From positions 434,001 to 498,000 of the forward strand of contig NZ_JAKIKP010000002.1 in assembly GCF_023284065.1 (NCBI RefSeq): DNA of 64,000 bases, read 5' to 3'. Of the stretch, positions 17,173 to 30,768 are shown piece by piece. The translations under genes and the position numbers were made by a program. Position 1 is the first letter of the stretch; each line of letters opens with the position of its first letter. The notes below the pieces were generated by a model. The model had not been told where the DNA came from, did no database searches, and saw only the letters and a program-made list of their open reading frames with translations. Source of the DNA: Shewanella gaetbuli. Lineage in GTDB: Bacteria; Pseudomonadota; Gammaproteobacteria; Enterobacterales; Shewanellaceae.

Positions 17173-18681
17173 ATGGAGTTTAGCGTAAAGAGCGGCAGCC
17201 CCGAAAAACAACGTTCAGCTTGTATTGTTGTAGGTGTTTACGAACCGCGCCGTTTATCAGGCATCGCAGAGCAGTTGGATAAAATCAGTGAAGGCTACAT
17301 CAGTAACCTTCTTCGCCGTGGTGATCTTGAAGGAAAGCCTGGGCAAATGTTATTGCTTCACCATGTACCTAATGTACTAAGTGAGCGAGTATTATTAGTG
17401 GGTTGTGGCAAAGAGCGTGAGTTAGACGAGCGCCAATACAAACAAATTATCACTAAAACTATTAATACTTTAAACGAAACTGGCTCAATGGAAGCCGTGT
17501 GTTTTTTAACTGAGTTACACGTTAAAACTCGCGACACTTATTGGAAGGTTCGTCAAGCTGTTGAAACAACGCACCAAAGCCTTTATAGCTTTGATGCATT
17601 GAAAACACGTAAAGGTGAAACCCGTCGCCCATTGCGTAAAATTGTCTTTAATGTCCCGACTCGTCGTGAACTCACCATTGGTGAAAAAGCGATTGAGCAT
17701 GGTGCTGCAGTTTCTGAAGGTATGTCGTTATGCCGTGATGTTGCCAACATGCCACCAAATATCTGTAATCCTGCTTACCTTGCTTCTCAAGCTCGTCAAA
17801 TGGCCGAAAACTATGAAAGCCTAAAAGTCAGCACAGTCGGTGAAGAGCAAATGGCCAAACTAGGTATGAATTCATATTTAGCGGTAGGTCGTGCCAGCGC
17901 CAATGAATCCATTATGACAATTATGGAATATCAAGGCGCAGTTGATAGCACTCAAAAGCCAATTGTACTGGTAGGTAAAGGGTTAACCTTCGACTCGGGC
18001 GGTATTTCATTAAAACCAGGCGAAGCCATGGACGAAATGAAATACGACATGGGTGGCGCTGCGGGTGTTATTGGTGCCATGAAAGCCTTATGTGAAATGA
18101 AGCTGCCAATTAATGTTATTGGTGTGCTGGCCGGTTGTGAAAACATGGTGTCAGGCAGTGCTTATCGTCCAGGCGACATTTTAACAACCATGTCAGGCCA
18201 AACTGTTGAAGTGTTAAATACTGATGCTGAAGGCCGTTTAGTATTGTGTGATGTTTTAACCTATGTTGAACGTTTTGACCCAGAGCTAGTTATCGACACC
18301 GCAACCTTAACCGGTGCATGTGTAGTTGCTTTAGGTAAACATGCTTCAGGTTTATTTAGCTCTCATAATCCACTGGCTCATGAGATTTTAAATGCCGGTG
18401 AACAAAGTGGTGACCGCGCTTGGCGCATGCCACTATGGGATGAATACCAAGACTTATTGGACAGCCCATTTGCAGATATGACTAACTTAGGCGGTCGTCC
18501 AGCAGGGTCAATTACGGCAGCGTGTTTCTTATCTCGCTTCGCGAAAAAGTATAACTGGGCACATTTAGATGTGGCTGGTACTGCTTGGAATAGCGGCGCC
18601 AATAAGGGCTCAACGGGTCGTCCAGTACCGATTTTATCTCAGTTCTTGATTAATCGTTCTGGTATTGAAATTGACGAATAA
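17173..18681 (+). CDS. pepA: Leucyl aminopeptidase PepA
   Basis: The 502-residue M17 aminopeptidase is nearly the length of the E. coli enzyme and shares its start, [16 protein letters not shown]. The metal-binding and catalytic signatures are [13 protein letters not shown] and [14 protein letters not shown]. PepA removes N-terminal residues such as leucine, forms hexamers, and in E. coli also binds DNA in Xer recombination and carAB control. The ATG at 17173 has AGGAG five bases upstream; an in-frame GTG at 17167 overlaps that site and is rejected. It heads the conserved order pepA-holC-valS, but a terminator separates it from holC. Confidence 0.97.
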   Translation: MEFSVKSGSPEKQRSACIVVGVYEPRRLSGIAEQLDKISEGYISNLLRRGDLEGKPGQMLLLHHVPNVLSERVLLVGCGKERELDERQYKQIITKTINTLNETGSMEAVCFLTELHVKTRDTYWKVRQAVETTHQSLYSFDALKTRKGETRRPLRKIVFNVPTRRELTIGEKAIEHGAAVSEGMSLCRDVANMPPNICNPAYLASQARQMAENYESLKVSTVGEEQMAKLGMNSYLAVGRASANESIMTIMEYQGAVDSTQKPIVLVGKGLTFDSGGISLKPGEAMDEMKYDMGGAAGVIGAMKALCEMKLPINVIGVLAGCENMVSGSAYRPGDILTTMSGQTVEVLNTDAEGRLVLCDVLTYVERFDPELVIDTATLTGACVVALGKHASGLFSSHNPLAHEILNAGEQSGDRAWRMPLWDEYQDLLDSPFADMTNLGGRPAGSITAACFLSRFAKKYNWAHLDVAGTAWNSGANKGSTGRPVPILSQFLINRSGIEIDE

Positions 18682-18723
18682 GCTCAGTGTATTCTGAGCA
18701 ATTTGTTAATCGCAATTAACATA

Positions 18724-18753
18724 AAGGTGAAGAAGCCATTCTTCACCTTTTTT
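18724..18753 (+). terminator. Intrinsic terminator of pepA
   Basis: AAAGGTGAAG-AAGCCATT-CTTCACCTTT is a perfect stem followed by TTT, between pepA and holC. Confidence 0.85.
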
Positions 18754-18834
18754 GTATCATCTCAATCATTAACCTCATCGATATTTTAGTGTAAACTTGC
18801 CCCCATCTTTTACCTTGGCAAATGGCCCTTACTT

Positions 18835-19284
18835 ATGACTCAAGCATTATTCTTATTAATGCCAGAAAATCATCAAGCATCAAACGCAATCGACAGCGTT
18901 TATTTAGCCGCCTGCCAAATTGCTGAGCAACATTACAGACAGCAAAAACTGGTCTATATTCACTGTAATGATAAACAGCAAGCCTATGCCATTGATGAAT
19001 TATTATGGCAATTTGAGCCCAGCGCTTTTGTGCCTCACAACCTCAAAGGAGAAGGGCCTGCACAAGGCTCACCTGTTGAGATTGGATTTGACAAGCTTGG
19101 GCCAAATAAAAGTCGTCAAGTTCTGATTAATCTTGCAGACCAAGCCCCTCATTTTGCGGTAAACTTAGCGCAAATTATCGATTTTGTGGCTAATGATGAT
19201 GCTTTAAAAGGGATAGCAAGAAAACGCTACCGTGAATATCAAACACTTGGGTGCCAAGTGACAACCCAAGCATTAGCCAAATAA
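18835..19284 (+). CDS. holC: DNA polymerase III chi subunit
   Basis: The 149-residue protein fits HolC in length and in position between pepA and valS. YIHCNDKQQAYAIDELLWQF and GFDKLGPNKSRQVLINL resemble the conserved HolC core. Chi pairs with psi (HolD, encoded here at 56356) and links the clamp loader to single-strand binding protein. It is followed by valS after 31 bases, probably as one transcript. Confidence 0.9.
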   Translation: MTQALFLLMPENHQASNAIDSVYLAACQIAEQHYRQQKLVYIHCNDKQQAYAIDELLWQFEPSAFVPHNLKGEGPAQGSPVEIGFDKLGPNKSRQVLINLADQAPHFAVNLAQIIDFVANDDALKGIARKRYREYQTLGCQVTTQALAK

Positions 19285-19315
19285 CACTAAATTTAGATTG
19301 AGATAAAACGCTCCC

Positions 19316-22228
19316 ATGGAAAAAACATACAATCCCAAGTCCATCGAACAGGCTCTATACCAAAACTGGGAAGAGCAAGGTTACTTTAAGCCACATGGTG
19401 ATGAATCAAAAGGCAACTACTGCATTATGATCCCACCACCAAATGTTACTGGTAGCCTACACATGGGGCATGCGTTCCAAGATACCATCATGGATACGTT
19501 AACCCGCTACCAACGCATGAAAGGTAAAAATACCTTATGGCAAGTGGGTACCGACCACGCAGGTATTGCTACTCAAATGTTAGTTGAGCGCAAACTTGAA
19601 GCGGAAGAAGGTAAAACTCGTCATGATCTTGGTCGTGACACCTTCATCGACAAAGTGTGGGATTGGAAAGCGCAATCAGGCGGCACTATCACTAAACAGC
19701 TACGCCGTATGGGTGCATCGGTCGATTGGGATCGTGAGCGTTTCACTATGGACGAAGGCTTATCAAAAGCAGTACAAGAAGTGTTTGTACGCTTATATGA
19801 TGACGAGTTAATTTACCGTGGTAAGCGTTTAGTAAACTGGGACCCTAAACTGCATACTGCTATCTCTGATCTAGAAGTCGAAAACAAAGAAAAACAAGGC
19901 CACATGTGGCACTTCCGTTACCCGTTAGCCGATGGTGAACTCACCGCTGACGGTAAAGACTATTTAGAAGTAGCAACAACTCGACCTGAAACCATGTTAG
20001 GTGATAGCGCGGTAGCCGTTCATCCAGATGATGAACGTTATCAATCATTAGTGGGCAAGTTTATTTTACTTCCTATTGTTAACCGTCGTATTCCGATTGT
20101 AGCTGACGACTATGTTGATATGGAATTTGGAACTGGCTGTGTAAAAATCACCCCTGCACATGACTTTAACGACTATGAAGTCGGTAAGCGTCACCAACTA
20201 CCAATGTATAACATTTTCACCTTAGATGCGGCTGTTCGTGCATTTGTGGAAGTGATTAACACTGACGGCACACCGAATAAAGACATTGAAATCGCCCTAC
20301 CTGAGCGTTATGTAGGTTTAGATCGTTTTAAAGCACGTACTGCAATTGTTGAAGAGTTTGAAACCTTAGGTTTACTCGAAAAAATTGCTCCACACGGTTT
20401 AAAAGTGCCTTACGGTGACCGTAGTGGCGTGGTTATTGAACCATTACTTACCGACCAATGGTATGTCGCGGTTGCGCCGATGGCTAAAACAGCCATTGAA
20501 GCGGTTGAAAATGGCGACATTAAGTTTGTACCTCAACAGTACGAAAACATGTACTTCTCTTGGATGCGTGACATTCAAGACTGGTGTATTTCACGTCAGC
20601 TTTGGTGGGGACACCGTATTCCTGCTTGGTACGATGAAAACGGTAAAGTTTATGTCGGGCGTAACGAAGCTGAAGTGCGTCAAAAGCATAAGCTAGCTGA
20701 CTCAGTTGTGCTTCGCCAAGATGATGACGTACTGGATACTTGGTTTAGTTCTGCACTATGGACATTCTCAACCTTAGGTTGGCCTGACAATTTAGAAGAT
20801 CTAAAAACCTTCCATCCAACCGATGTGTTGGTTACCGGTTTTGACATCATCTTCTTCTGGGTTGCCCGTATGATCATGATGACCATGCACTTCATTAAAG
20901 ATGAAGATGGCAAACCACAAGTGCCTTTTAAAACTGTTTATGTTACTGGCCTTATTCGCGATGAAGCGGGTAACAAAATGTCTAAGTCAAAAGGCAACGT
21001 ACTTGATCCACTAGATATGATTGACGGCATCGAGCTGGAATCGCTGGTCGAAAAACGTACCAGAAACATGATGCAGCCAAAACTGGCCGCTAAAATTGAA
21101 AAAAGTACCCGCAAAGAATTTGCAGAGGGTATTGAAGCTCATGGTACTGACGCCCTGCGCTTTACCTTAGCGGCAATGGCATCAACGGGTCGTGACATTA
21201 ACTGGGACATGAAGCGTTTAGACGGTTACCGTAGCTTCTGTAACAAGTTATGGAATGCTTCTCGTTATGTGTTAATGAACACTGAAGTTCAAGCTGATCC
21301 AGAAAGCAATGAAGCTGGCGAACCATTAGATTGTGGCCAAATACTCCATGATGGTAAACAAGGTGAAATGCAACTTTCACTTGCTGACCGCTGGATTATC
21401 GGGTTATTTAACCAAACCGTTAAAACCTTCGACGATCACATGGCCGCTTACCGTTTTGACTTAGCCGCTAACACTTTATACGAATTCACTTGGAACCAAT
21501 TCTGTGATTGGTATTTAGAACTAACCAAGCCTGTTTTACAAAATGGTAGCGAAGCAGAGCAACGTGGTACTCGCCATACATTGGTCACTGTACTTGAGCA
21601 AATGCAGCGCTTAATGCACCCAATCATGCCATACATTACTGAAACCATTTGGCAGCGTGTTAAACCGCTAGCTGGTGTAGAAGGTGATACCCTAATGTTG
21701 GCTGAGTTCCCAACATTTAATGCTAACAAGGTCGATGAAGTGGCCATGGCAGATTTAGAGTGGGTTAAACAAGTCATTGTGGCTGTACGTAATATTCGTG
21801 CTGAACTGAATATCGCGCCATCTAAACCGCTTAATGCCCTATTACGTGGTGTAAGCGCCCAAGATAAAGCCCGTATTGAAGCTAACCAAGCATTCTTCAA
21901 AACCTTAGCTAAATTAGAATCTATGACGATTCTTGCTGAAGGCGATACCGCGCCAATGTCTACCACGCAATTAGTCGGCGAAATGGAGTTATTAATTCCA
22001 ATGGCAGGCTTAATTGATGTTGCAGCTGAAATGGCACGTATCGACAAGCAATTAGAAAAGTTAACCCAAGAAATTAACCGTATTGAAGGTAAGCTATCTA
22101 ATCAAGGTTTCGTTGCTAAAGCCCCTGCTGCAGTGATTGAAAAAGAGCGTGCTAAGTTAGCAGATTTATCTCGTGACATGGACAAGATGAACGAGCAAAA
22201 AACTGAACTGGCTAAATTAGAAGCTTAA
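19316..22228 (+). CDS. valS: Valyl-tRNA synthetase
   Basis: A 970-residue class I synthetase that charges tRNA-Val. The HIGH-type motif is in [17 protein letters not shown], the KMSKS motif in [17 protein letters not shown], and the editing (CP1) domain lies between, with [10 protein letters not shown] at its start. The C-terminal coiled coil that contacts the tRNA elbow is visible in the last 70 residues ([20 protein letters not shown]). It lies downstream of holC as in E. coli and ends at a UUCG-loop terminator. Confidence 0.98.
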   Translation: MEKTYNPKSIEQALYQNWEEQGYFKPHGDESKGNYCIMIPPPNVTGSLHMGHAFQDTIMDTLTRYQRMKGKNTLWQVGTDHAGIATQMLVERKLEAEEGKTRHDLGRDTFIDKVWDWKAQSGGTITKQLRRMGASVDWDRERFTMDEGLSKAVQEVFVRLYDDELIYRGKRLVNWDPKLHTAISDLEVENKEKQGHMWHFRYPLADGELTADGKDYLEVATTRPETMLGDSAVAVHPDDERYQSLVGKFILLPIVNRRIPIVADDYVDMEFGTGCVKITPAHDFNDYEVGKRHQLPMYNIFTLDAAVRAFVEVINTDGTPNKDIEIALPERYVGLDRFKARTAIVEEFETLGLLEKIAPHGLKVPYGDRSGVVIEPLLTDQWYVAVAPMAKTAIEAVENGDIKFVPQQYENMYFSWMRDIQDWCISRQLWWGHRIPAWYDENGKVYVGRNEAEVRQKHKLADSVVLRQDDDVLDTWFSSALWTFSTLGWPDNLEDLKTFHPTDVLVTGFDIIFFWVARMIMMTMHFIKDEDGKPQVPFKTVYVTGLIRDEAGNKMSKSKGNVLDPLDMIDGIELESLVEKRTRNMMQPKLAAKIEKSTRKEFAEGIEAHGTDALRFTLAAMASTGRDINWDMKRLDGYRSFCNKLWNASRYVLMNTEVQADPESNEAGEPLDCGQILHDGKQGEMQLSLADRWIIGLFNQTVKTFDDHMAAYRFDLAANTLYEFTWNQFCDWYLELTKPVLQNGSEAEQRGTRHTLVTVLEQMQRLMHPIMPYITETIWQRVKPLAGVEGDTLMLAEFPTFNANKVDEVAMADLEWVKQVIVAVRNIRAELNIAPSKPLNALLRGVSAQDKARIEANQAFFKTLAKLESMTILAEGDTAPMSTTQLVGEMELLIPMAGLIDVAAEMARIDKQLEKLTQEINRIEGKLSNQGFVAKAPAAVIEKERAKLADLSRDMDKMNEQKTELAKLEA

Positions 22229-25443
<3,215 letters not shown>

Positions 25444-25490
25444 CGATTATTCCTTAGCGCAATTAATCGAAATAGTTTAATTAATTCTCG

Positions 25491-25520
25491 ATGTGGTTAG
25501 CGAAAGCTAACCACATTTTT
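25491..25520 (+). terminator. Intrinsic terminator of the chitinase gene
   Basis: ATGTGGTTAGC-GAAA-GCTAACCACAT is a perfect eleven-pair stem with a GNRA loop and a T tail. Confidence 0.92.
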
Positions 25521-25795
25521 GTGTAGAAGGGATATACCAATTGACTATTCAATACGCTTTAGCTGGCTCACATTTTGAAATCTAACATTAGGCTACATGG
25601 TATTTAAAATAAACGACTCATTATAATTGAAATACAATCAAATTAAGTCTTAAGATTTTATCACTTAATGACAATGACCTATCTCACTAACCTAGACGTT
25701 ATTGAGCTCATTAAGCAATAAAAATACTATTAGAATATATAGTTAACTAGAAATCTATAGCCGCAATTTCAACGCCTATTGAAGCCTTATAACGC

Positions 25796-25826
25796 AAAAA
25801 GCCTGTCGTAATGACAGGCTTTTTTA
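25796..25826. terminator. Terminator of the tRNA operon (A/T runs on both sides)
   Basis: AAAAAGCCTGTC-GTAAT-GACAGGCTTTTTT follows the last tRNA on the minus strand and has T runs in both directions. Confidence 0.85.
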
Positions 25827-25829
25827 ATA

Positions 25830-25904
25830 TGGCTGGGGTACCAGGATTCGAACCTGGGAATGCCGAGATCAAAACCCGGTGCCTTACCACTTGGCGATAC
25901 CCCA
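25830..25904 (-). tRNA. tRNA-Gln (anticodon TTG)
   Basis: A 75-nt cloverleaf on the minus strand begins TGGGGTATCGCC, has anticodon loop TTTTGAT, T-arm GGTTCGAATCC, and encoded CCA. It is the last gene of a seven-tRNA operon and is identical to the copies at 26225 and 26337. Confidence 0.97.
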
Positions 25905-25947
25905 AAAAATTTTTTATATCGAAAGGAATTACTTTAGATGTGTTTGA

Positions 25948-26032
<85 letters not shown>

Positions 26033-26121
26033 ATCAAACTTTTTACGAGTATACCCTAATTATTTATAGAGTAAACCGTGATATTTACTAGCTGGCAACT
26101 TTACCATTGCACCTAGAAATA

Positions 26122-26198
26122 TGGTAGCAATGGCGGGACTTGAACCTGCGACCCCAGCATTATGAGTGCTGTGCTCTAACCAGCTGAGCTACATTGCC
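26122..26198 (-). tRNA. tRNA-Met, elongator (anticodon CAT)
   Basis: A 77-nt tRNA starting GGCAATGTAGCTCAG, with anticodon CAT in CTCATAA, T-arm GGTTCAAGTCC and encoded CCA. The GGCAATG/CATTGCT acceptor stem and the loop resemble E. coli metT/metU, so it is an elongator rather than an initiator. It is identical to the copy at 26588. Confidence 0.95.
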
Positions 26199-26224
26199 AC
26201 ATCTTTTTGCCTTAATAAAAAAGA

Positions 26225-26299
26225 TGGCTGGGGTACCAGGATTCGAACCTGGGAATGCCGAGATCAAAACCCGGTGCCTTACCACTTGGCGATACCCCA
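26225..26299 (-). tRNA. tRNA-Gln (anticodon TTG)
   Basis: Second copy of the 75-nt tRNA-Gln, same sequence as at 25830, in the middle of the operon next to the third copy. Confidence 0.97.
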
Positions 26300-26336
26300 A
26301 TAATCGATCATAAGATGATTACGTCTTACTAAATAA

Positions 26337-26411
26337 TGGCTGGGGTACCAGGATTCGAACCTGGGAATGCCGAGATCAAAACCCGGTGCCTTACCACTTG
26401 GCGATACCCCA
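26337..26411 (-). tRNA. tRNA-Gln (anticodon TTG)
   Basis: Third copy of tRNA-Gln, same sequence as the other two. Spacer lengths between the tRNAs range from 26 to 89 bases. Confidence 0.97.
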
Positions 26412-26457
26412 ACTAAAACTTTTTGAAAAATCCGCTATAAGCCAATCTTTCGAATAA

Positions 26458-26542
<85 letters not shown>

Positions 26543-26587
26543 ACAACATGTTCATGTTTTACATCTTGAACTCACATTAAGTGAAGA

Positions 26588-26664
26588 TGGTAGCAATGGC
26601 GGGACTTGAACCTGCGACCCCAGCATTATGAGTGCTGTGCTCTAACCAGCTGAGCTACATTGCC
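26588..26664 (-). tRNA. tRNA-Met, elongator (anticodon CAT)
   Basis: Same sequence as the tRNA-Met at 26122. It is the first gene of the operon, about 35 bases downstream of the expected transcription start. Confidence 0.95.
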
Positions 26665-26705
26665 ACTTTGTATTTCTTCATCCCTCTTAGCGAGGAACGG
26701 GGCGT

Positions 26706-26734
26706 ATTATGCTGATTCACGTTGTCTAGGTCAA
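26706..26734 (-). promoter_or_regulatory. Sigma-70 promoter of the tRNA operon with GC-rich discriminator
   Basis: On the minus strand TTGACC (26729-26734) and CATAAT (26706-26711) are separated by 17 bases and followed by ACGCCCCG. The GC-rich discriminator just after the -10 box is the hallmark of stable-RNA promoters under stringent (ppGpp/DksA) control. Confidence 0.8.
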
Positions 26735-26922
26735 CAGCTTTTTTCTGCTTATTTCATCATTCTTGCTTATTCGGCTATAACTTCACCAAACTGAATAATG
26801 TTCCAACGAATTTTGCCCCTAAAACTCGTATTTTTGCATCATATTGGTGAATTTTTTATTTGTAGTGGTGACAAATGATGATGTCACCACTTACAGATGA
26901 GTAAAATTCAAACTCAAAAAAG

Positions 26923-28014
26923 TTATACGTTGAATAAGAAGTGCATCACATCACCGTCTTTAACGGTATAAGTTTTACCTTCAACACGTAATTTGCCCGC
27001 TTCTTTAGCACCAGCTTCACCCTTGTGGGTGATAAAGTCGTCATATGACATCACTTGAGCACGAATAAAGCCGCGTTCAAAATCAGTGTGAATAACACCC
27101 GCTGCTTGTGGCGCTGACGCCCCAATGGCAACCGTCCATGCGCGTACTTCTTTCACACCTGCGGTAAAGTATGTTTGCAAGTTAAGTAAACTGTAGCCTG
27201 CACGAATCACTCTATCAAGGCCTGGTTCTTCTAAACCTAAATCAGCCATAAATTCGTCACGCTCTTCAGCGTCCATTTCAGCTAATTCTGATTCAATTGC
27301 AGCACATACCGCAACAACAACTGCATTTTCAGTCGAGGCGATTTCTCTTACCGCATCAAGATGTGGATTATTTTCGAAACCATCTTCTGATACGTTAGCA
27401 ATATACATTGTTGGCTTTAACGTTAGGAAGTTTAGGTAAGCAACAGCGGCTAACTCTTCTTTCTCTAATGATAGCGAACGCAGCATTTTGCCTTCATCTA
27501 ATACTGGACGCATTTTTTCTAATACTTCAACTTCAAACTTAGCGTCTTTATCGCCGCCTTTAGCTTTCTTTTGTTGACGTAAAATAGCGCGCTCTAAGGT
27601 ATCTAAATCAGATAACGCTAGCTCAGTGTTGATCACTTCAATATCACGTGCTGGGTCAACTTTATTAGCAACATGGACAATGTTTGGGTCTTCAAAACAA
27701 CGCACTACATGGCCAATAGCATCGGTTTCACGAATGTTAGCTAAAAATTTATTACCTAAACCTTCACCTTTAGACGCACCCGCAACCAAACCTGCAATGT
27801 CAACAAACTCCATTGTGGTTGGTAAAACACGTTGTGGATTAACAATGGCGGCTAACGCATCTAGGCGTGGATCCGGCACTGGCACAACACCGGTGTTTGG
27901 CTCAATTGTACAAAACGGAAAGTTAGCCGCTTCAATACCTGCTTGTGTTAGTGCATTAAACAGCGTTGACTTACCTACGTTTGGCAATCCAACAATGCCG
28001 CATTTAAAACCCAT
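26923..28014 (-). CDS. ychF: Redox-regulated P-loop ATPase YchF/OLA1
   Basis: The 363-residue Obg-family protein has the P-loop GLPNVGKST, switch segment [19 protein letters not shown] and a C-terminal TGS domain with [17 protein letters not shown]. YchF binds ribosomes and prefers ATP to GTP; in E. coli it affects oxidative-stress responses. It follows pth with a 63-base gap in the same direction, the usual pth-ychF order. AAAGGT precedes the ATG. Confidence 0.97.
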   Translation of the reverse strand: MGFKCGIVGLPNVGKSTLFNALTQAGIEAANFPFCTIEPNTGVVPVPDPRLDALAAIVNPQRVLPTTMEFVDIAGLVAGASKGEGLGNKFLANIRETDAIGHVVRCFEDPNIVHVANKVDPARDIEVINTELALSDLDTLERAILRQQKKAKGGDKDAKFEVEVLEKMRPVLDEGKMLRSLSLEKEELAAVAYLNFLTLKPTMYIANVSEDGFENNPHLDAVREIASTENAVVVAVCAAIESELAEMDAEERDEFMADLGLEEPGLDRVIRAGYSLLNLQTYFTAGVKEVRAWTVAIGASAPQAAGVIHTDFERGFIRAQVMSYDDFITHKGEAGAKEAGKLRVEGKTYTVKDGDVMHFLFNV

Positions 28015-28077
28015 ATGCTTACCTTTATATGTAAATTATCTAATTGATAATGTCTTTTGAAATTGAGTATCGCAAAG

Positions 28078-28665
28078 CTATTCAGCTTTAAACGAATGTA
28101 ATCTGTTCATGGCTTTCACCATATCTTCTTTAAATAGAATTTCTGTCGCGCGTACAGCTTCGTCTACCGCAGCATTAATTTGTTGTTGCTCGGTGGCAGG
28201 CGCTCTACCTAAAACATAACCACTAACACGGTTTTTATCACCAGGGTGACCGATACCGATGCGTAGGCGATGAAAACCTTTGTCGTTACCTAGGCGTGAA
28301 ATAATATCTTTTAAGCCATTATGCCCACCATGGCCGCCGCCTAATTTAAACTTAGCAACACCTGGTGGCATGTCTAACTCATCATGAGCAACCAGAATCT
28401 CTTCAGGCAGAATACGGAAGAAACTCGCTAAAGCCGCGACAGACTTTCCACTTAAGTTCATAAATGTCGTCGGGATCAATAATCGTACATCGCGGTGATG
28501 TAACGTCACTCGAGCCGTTAAACCGAAGTATTTGCTGTCTGGTGTCAACGGCGTATTACAAATGCGCGCAAGCTCTTCTACATACCAAGCCCCAGCATTA
28601 TGACGGGTTTGAGCGTATTCAGCACCAGGGTTAGCTAACCCCACTATTAACTTAATCTGACTCAT
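28078..28665 (-). CDS. pth: Peptidyl-tRNA hydrolase
   Basis: The 195-residue enzyme hydrolyses peptidyl-tRNA released from stalled ribosomes. Active-site stretches are [19 protein letters not shown] (with the catalytic His) and [12 protein letters not shown] (Asp). [13 protein letters not shown] and RLRIGIGHP are further signatures. Length matches the family. It is followed by ychF, probably in one transcript. Confidence 0.97.
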   Translation of the reverse strand: MSQIKLIVGLANPGAEYAQTRHNAGAWYVEELARICNTPLTPDSKYFGLTARVTLHHRDVRLLIPTTFMNLSGKSVAALASFFRILPEEILVAHDELDMPPGVAKFKLGGGHGGHNGLKDIISRLGNDKGFHRLRIGIGHPGDKNRVSGYVLGRAPATEQQQINAAVDEAVRATEILFKEDMVKAMNRLHSFKAE

Positions 28666-28783
28666 GATGACCTAAATCTTAATCAACTGGACTGGCTAAA
28701 TTATCTTCACACAGCCGTAAAACGCGGCATTTTAACACTCAAACTCGCTGTCAACAAACACCCATTAAACATCCACTGACCAT

Positions 28784-30037
28784 TTACCCTAACCCAAGAG
28801 CATATTTAAGCACTTTTTGCTTAATAGGGCTGTCAATATTGGCCAGCTTTAATGCACCATTACGCAATAATTTAAGCGGTAAAAGATTATTACTAAAGCC
28901 ACTATAAAAAGCATCCATCGCCGTCATCATTAATAAGTTATCGCCATATCGTGCTTGTTGGTATTTTTTGAGCACAGTGGTATCCCACCATACTTCACCA
29001 CTCCCCATCGCTTTGGCAATTTGGCTCACCAGTTGATCAACATCTTTAAAGCCTATGTTAACGCCCTGCCCTGCTAACGGATTAATTGTGTGGGCGGCAT
29101 CACCAACAATCACCACATTATCTTGGTAATATTGCTGTGCATGGCGGCGGGTTAAGCCGAAGCTCCCCTTAGCCAGTACGGTAAAGTTGCTATCAAGTCT
29201 TGCAGGAAAGTGCTGCCTTATTTGTTCCGCTAATTGAAGCGAGTTAAGTTGCATTAACTGTTTAATTCGACTGGGCGAGTCATACCACACCAATGAAGCA
29301 TGATTACCGGGTAATGGCAGTAAACTTCTAGGGCCTTGGGGGGTAAATTGCTGCCAAGTGACTGTCTGCTGTGGCGTTTGAGTTTCGATATTAATCAGCA
29401 TAGCCGACTGAGCATAGTCCCAGCCTGTAACCCCTATTCCGGCCCACTGTCTAACGTGTGAATTTGCCCCGTCAGCACCGACTAATAAATGTGCAGTTAA
29501 CTGCTGACCGTTATCCAGTTTAACTAATACTCTAGCGGTGTTTTGACTATCAGCAGCAATGCGCTGAAACTCGCTGACCTTGGTTGGGCAAAACAGTGTC
29601 ACATTATCGAGGGTGGCAATTTTGTCCCACAAACACAGTTGAATTAAGCGATTTTCAAAAAAATAGCCTAATAAGGGTTCATTTATTTGCTCAGCATGAA
29701 ACTGAGTAATACAGCCTTCTAATTCCCATGTTTCCAGCCCGGTATAAGGCACATGACGTAATTCCAGTAACTTATCCATCACCCCGAGTCTTGCAAGTAA
29801 TTGCGCAGAAGCAACACTAATAGCAGAAACTCTAACATCCAGTGGCTGGCTGGGTTCAAATTGTTGCGGTGGTCGAGTATCAATAACCGCCACAGATAAT
29901 CCTAATTCACCTAACCCGACAGCAACGGCAGCGCCCACCATGCCCCCCCCATTAATGATCACATCAAAATGTTTAGCTTGATGTTGTGCATCAGATGTTG
30001 ATGCCACGTTTTGCAGATTGGGTTGATTTTGAGTCAT
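28784..30037 (-). CDS. ubiF: FAD-dependent ubiquinone-biosynthesis hydroxylase (UbiF-like)
   Basis: The 417-residue flavoprotein monooxygenase has the N-terminal dinucleotide fold GGGMVGAAVAVGLGELGLSV, the family DVRVSAIS stretch, GADGANSHVRQWAG and the FAD-binding GDAAHTINPLAGQGVNIGFKD. UbiF hydroxylates the ring of demethoxyubiquinol. Closely related UbiH and UbiI share these motifs, so the symbol rests partly on position: it is divergent from miaB as in E. coli, with one small gene between. The ATG at 30037 has AAGGAAG upstream; the in-frame start at 30070 is rejected. Confidence 0.85.
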   Translation of the reverse strand: MTQNQPNLQNVASTSDAQHQAKHFDVIINGGGMVGAAVAVGLGELGLSVAVIDTRPPQQFEPSQPLDVRVSAISVASAQLLARLGVMDKLLELRHVPYTGLETWELEGCITQFHAEQINEPLLGYFFENRLIQLCLWDKIATLDNVTLFCPTKVSEFQRIAADSQNTARVLVKLDNGQQLTAHLLVGADGANSHVRQWAGIGVTGWDYAQSAMLINIETQTPQQTVTWQQFTPQGPRSLLPLPGNHASLVWYDSPSRIKQLMQLNSLQLAEQIRQHFPARLDSNFTVLAKGSFGLTRRHAQQYYQDNVVIVGDAAHTINPLAGQGVNIGFKDVDQLVSQIAKAMGSGEVWWDTTVLKKYQQARYGDNLLMMTAMDAFYSGFSNNLLPLKLLRNGALKLANIDSPIKQKVLKYALGLG

Positions 30038-30298
30038 GGGACTTCCTTGGATAAAAAACACTTCAGCCAAGTGTGTACAAACATGTCATTCATGGCCAAA
30101 TTATGAACAAATATTGCTATAAGGGGTTATTGTCACACTTGCTTACAAAGGCAACATAATTTACACGCAACCCTTGACTAAACTGGAATTGTCTAACTTA
30201 AGTTCGTATCAAAAAAGGTGCCTACACCGCACCTGTTCCACCAGCCAATGTTGGCTACGTTACTACGCGACTTTGTTGTTGCGTAAAGTGAGGAAGTT

Positions 30299-30676
30299 AT
30301 GAAACGTTATCAAGTTAACCGCAATTTATTCAATAAACCAGGGCTTGTGGCTATGTTGTTGACCGCTGGCCTATTCTCTGTCAACACCCAAGCTGAAACG
30401 GGGGATAATCAACAGCTAAACACGACCAGTATGGAAACAATAACCATAACCTACCGCAATGCGTTTGATTATGCCCTATATCAACGAACCACGGAAATGT
30501 TGGCAGGCTTTAATCGCGAACTTGAGCAGAAAATTGTCTTTGAAGCTCGCAGTCAATCTAAAGATATGGCCAATAGTTGGGGAGTTCAAATGGCTCTAAA
30601 CAGCCAACAAACGCCTCAAAATCAATATGAAGCTAATTCATTACCTTTTGAAGGGGTATTGTCTCAACCAAAGTAA
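30299..30676 (+). CDS. Hypothetical secreted protein, 125 residues
   Basis: I do not recognise a family. The first about 32 residues look like a signal peptide (basic start, then LVAMLLTAGLFSVNTQA), which predicts a periplasmic product. The mature part is short and polar, with a possible helix around FDYALYQRTTEMLAGFNRELEQKIVFEA. GAGGAAG precedes the ATG, which supports translation. It lies between divergent ubiF and downstream miaB, 92 bases from the latter. Confidence 0.65.
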   Translation: MKRYQVNRNLFNKPGLVAMLLTAGLFSVNTQAETGDNQQLNTTSMETITITYRNAFDYALYQRTTEMLAGFNRELEQKIVFEARSQSKDMANSWGVQMALNSQQTPQNQYEANSLPFEGVLSQPK

Positions 30677-30768
30677 TATAAGTAAAACTCGCACAAATGC
30701 TAGCCACAGGGCATGACAACAGGTAAAATATCGCGCTATTTTTACTATAGGTTTACCGGCGAGCAGTG

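Larger units (their letters stand above)
25444..25829. other. Intergenic region between chitinase and tRNA operon
   Basis: Beyond the chitinase terminator and the terminator of the tRNA operon, the AT-rich 270 bases in the middle show no ORF, repeat or regulatory motif that I can support. Confidence 0.6.

Noticed and set aside
21448..22047. 199-codon ORF on the minus strand inside valS
   Set aside because: It lies fully antisense to the conserved C-terminal part of valS, has low-complexity composition and no family resemblance.
27626..28060. 144-codon ORF antisense to ychF
   Set aside because: Shadow of a conserved coding frame; its sequence looks like reversed P-loop protein, not a real domain.
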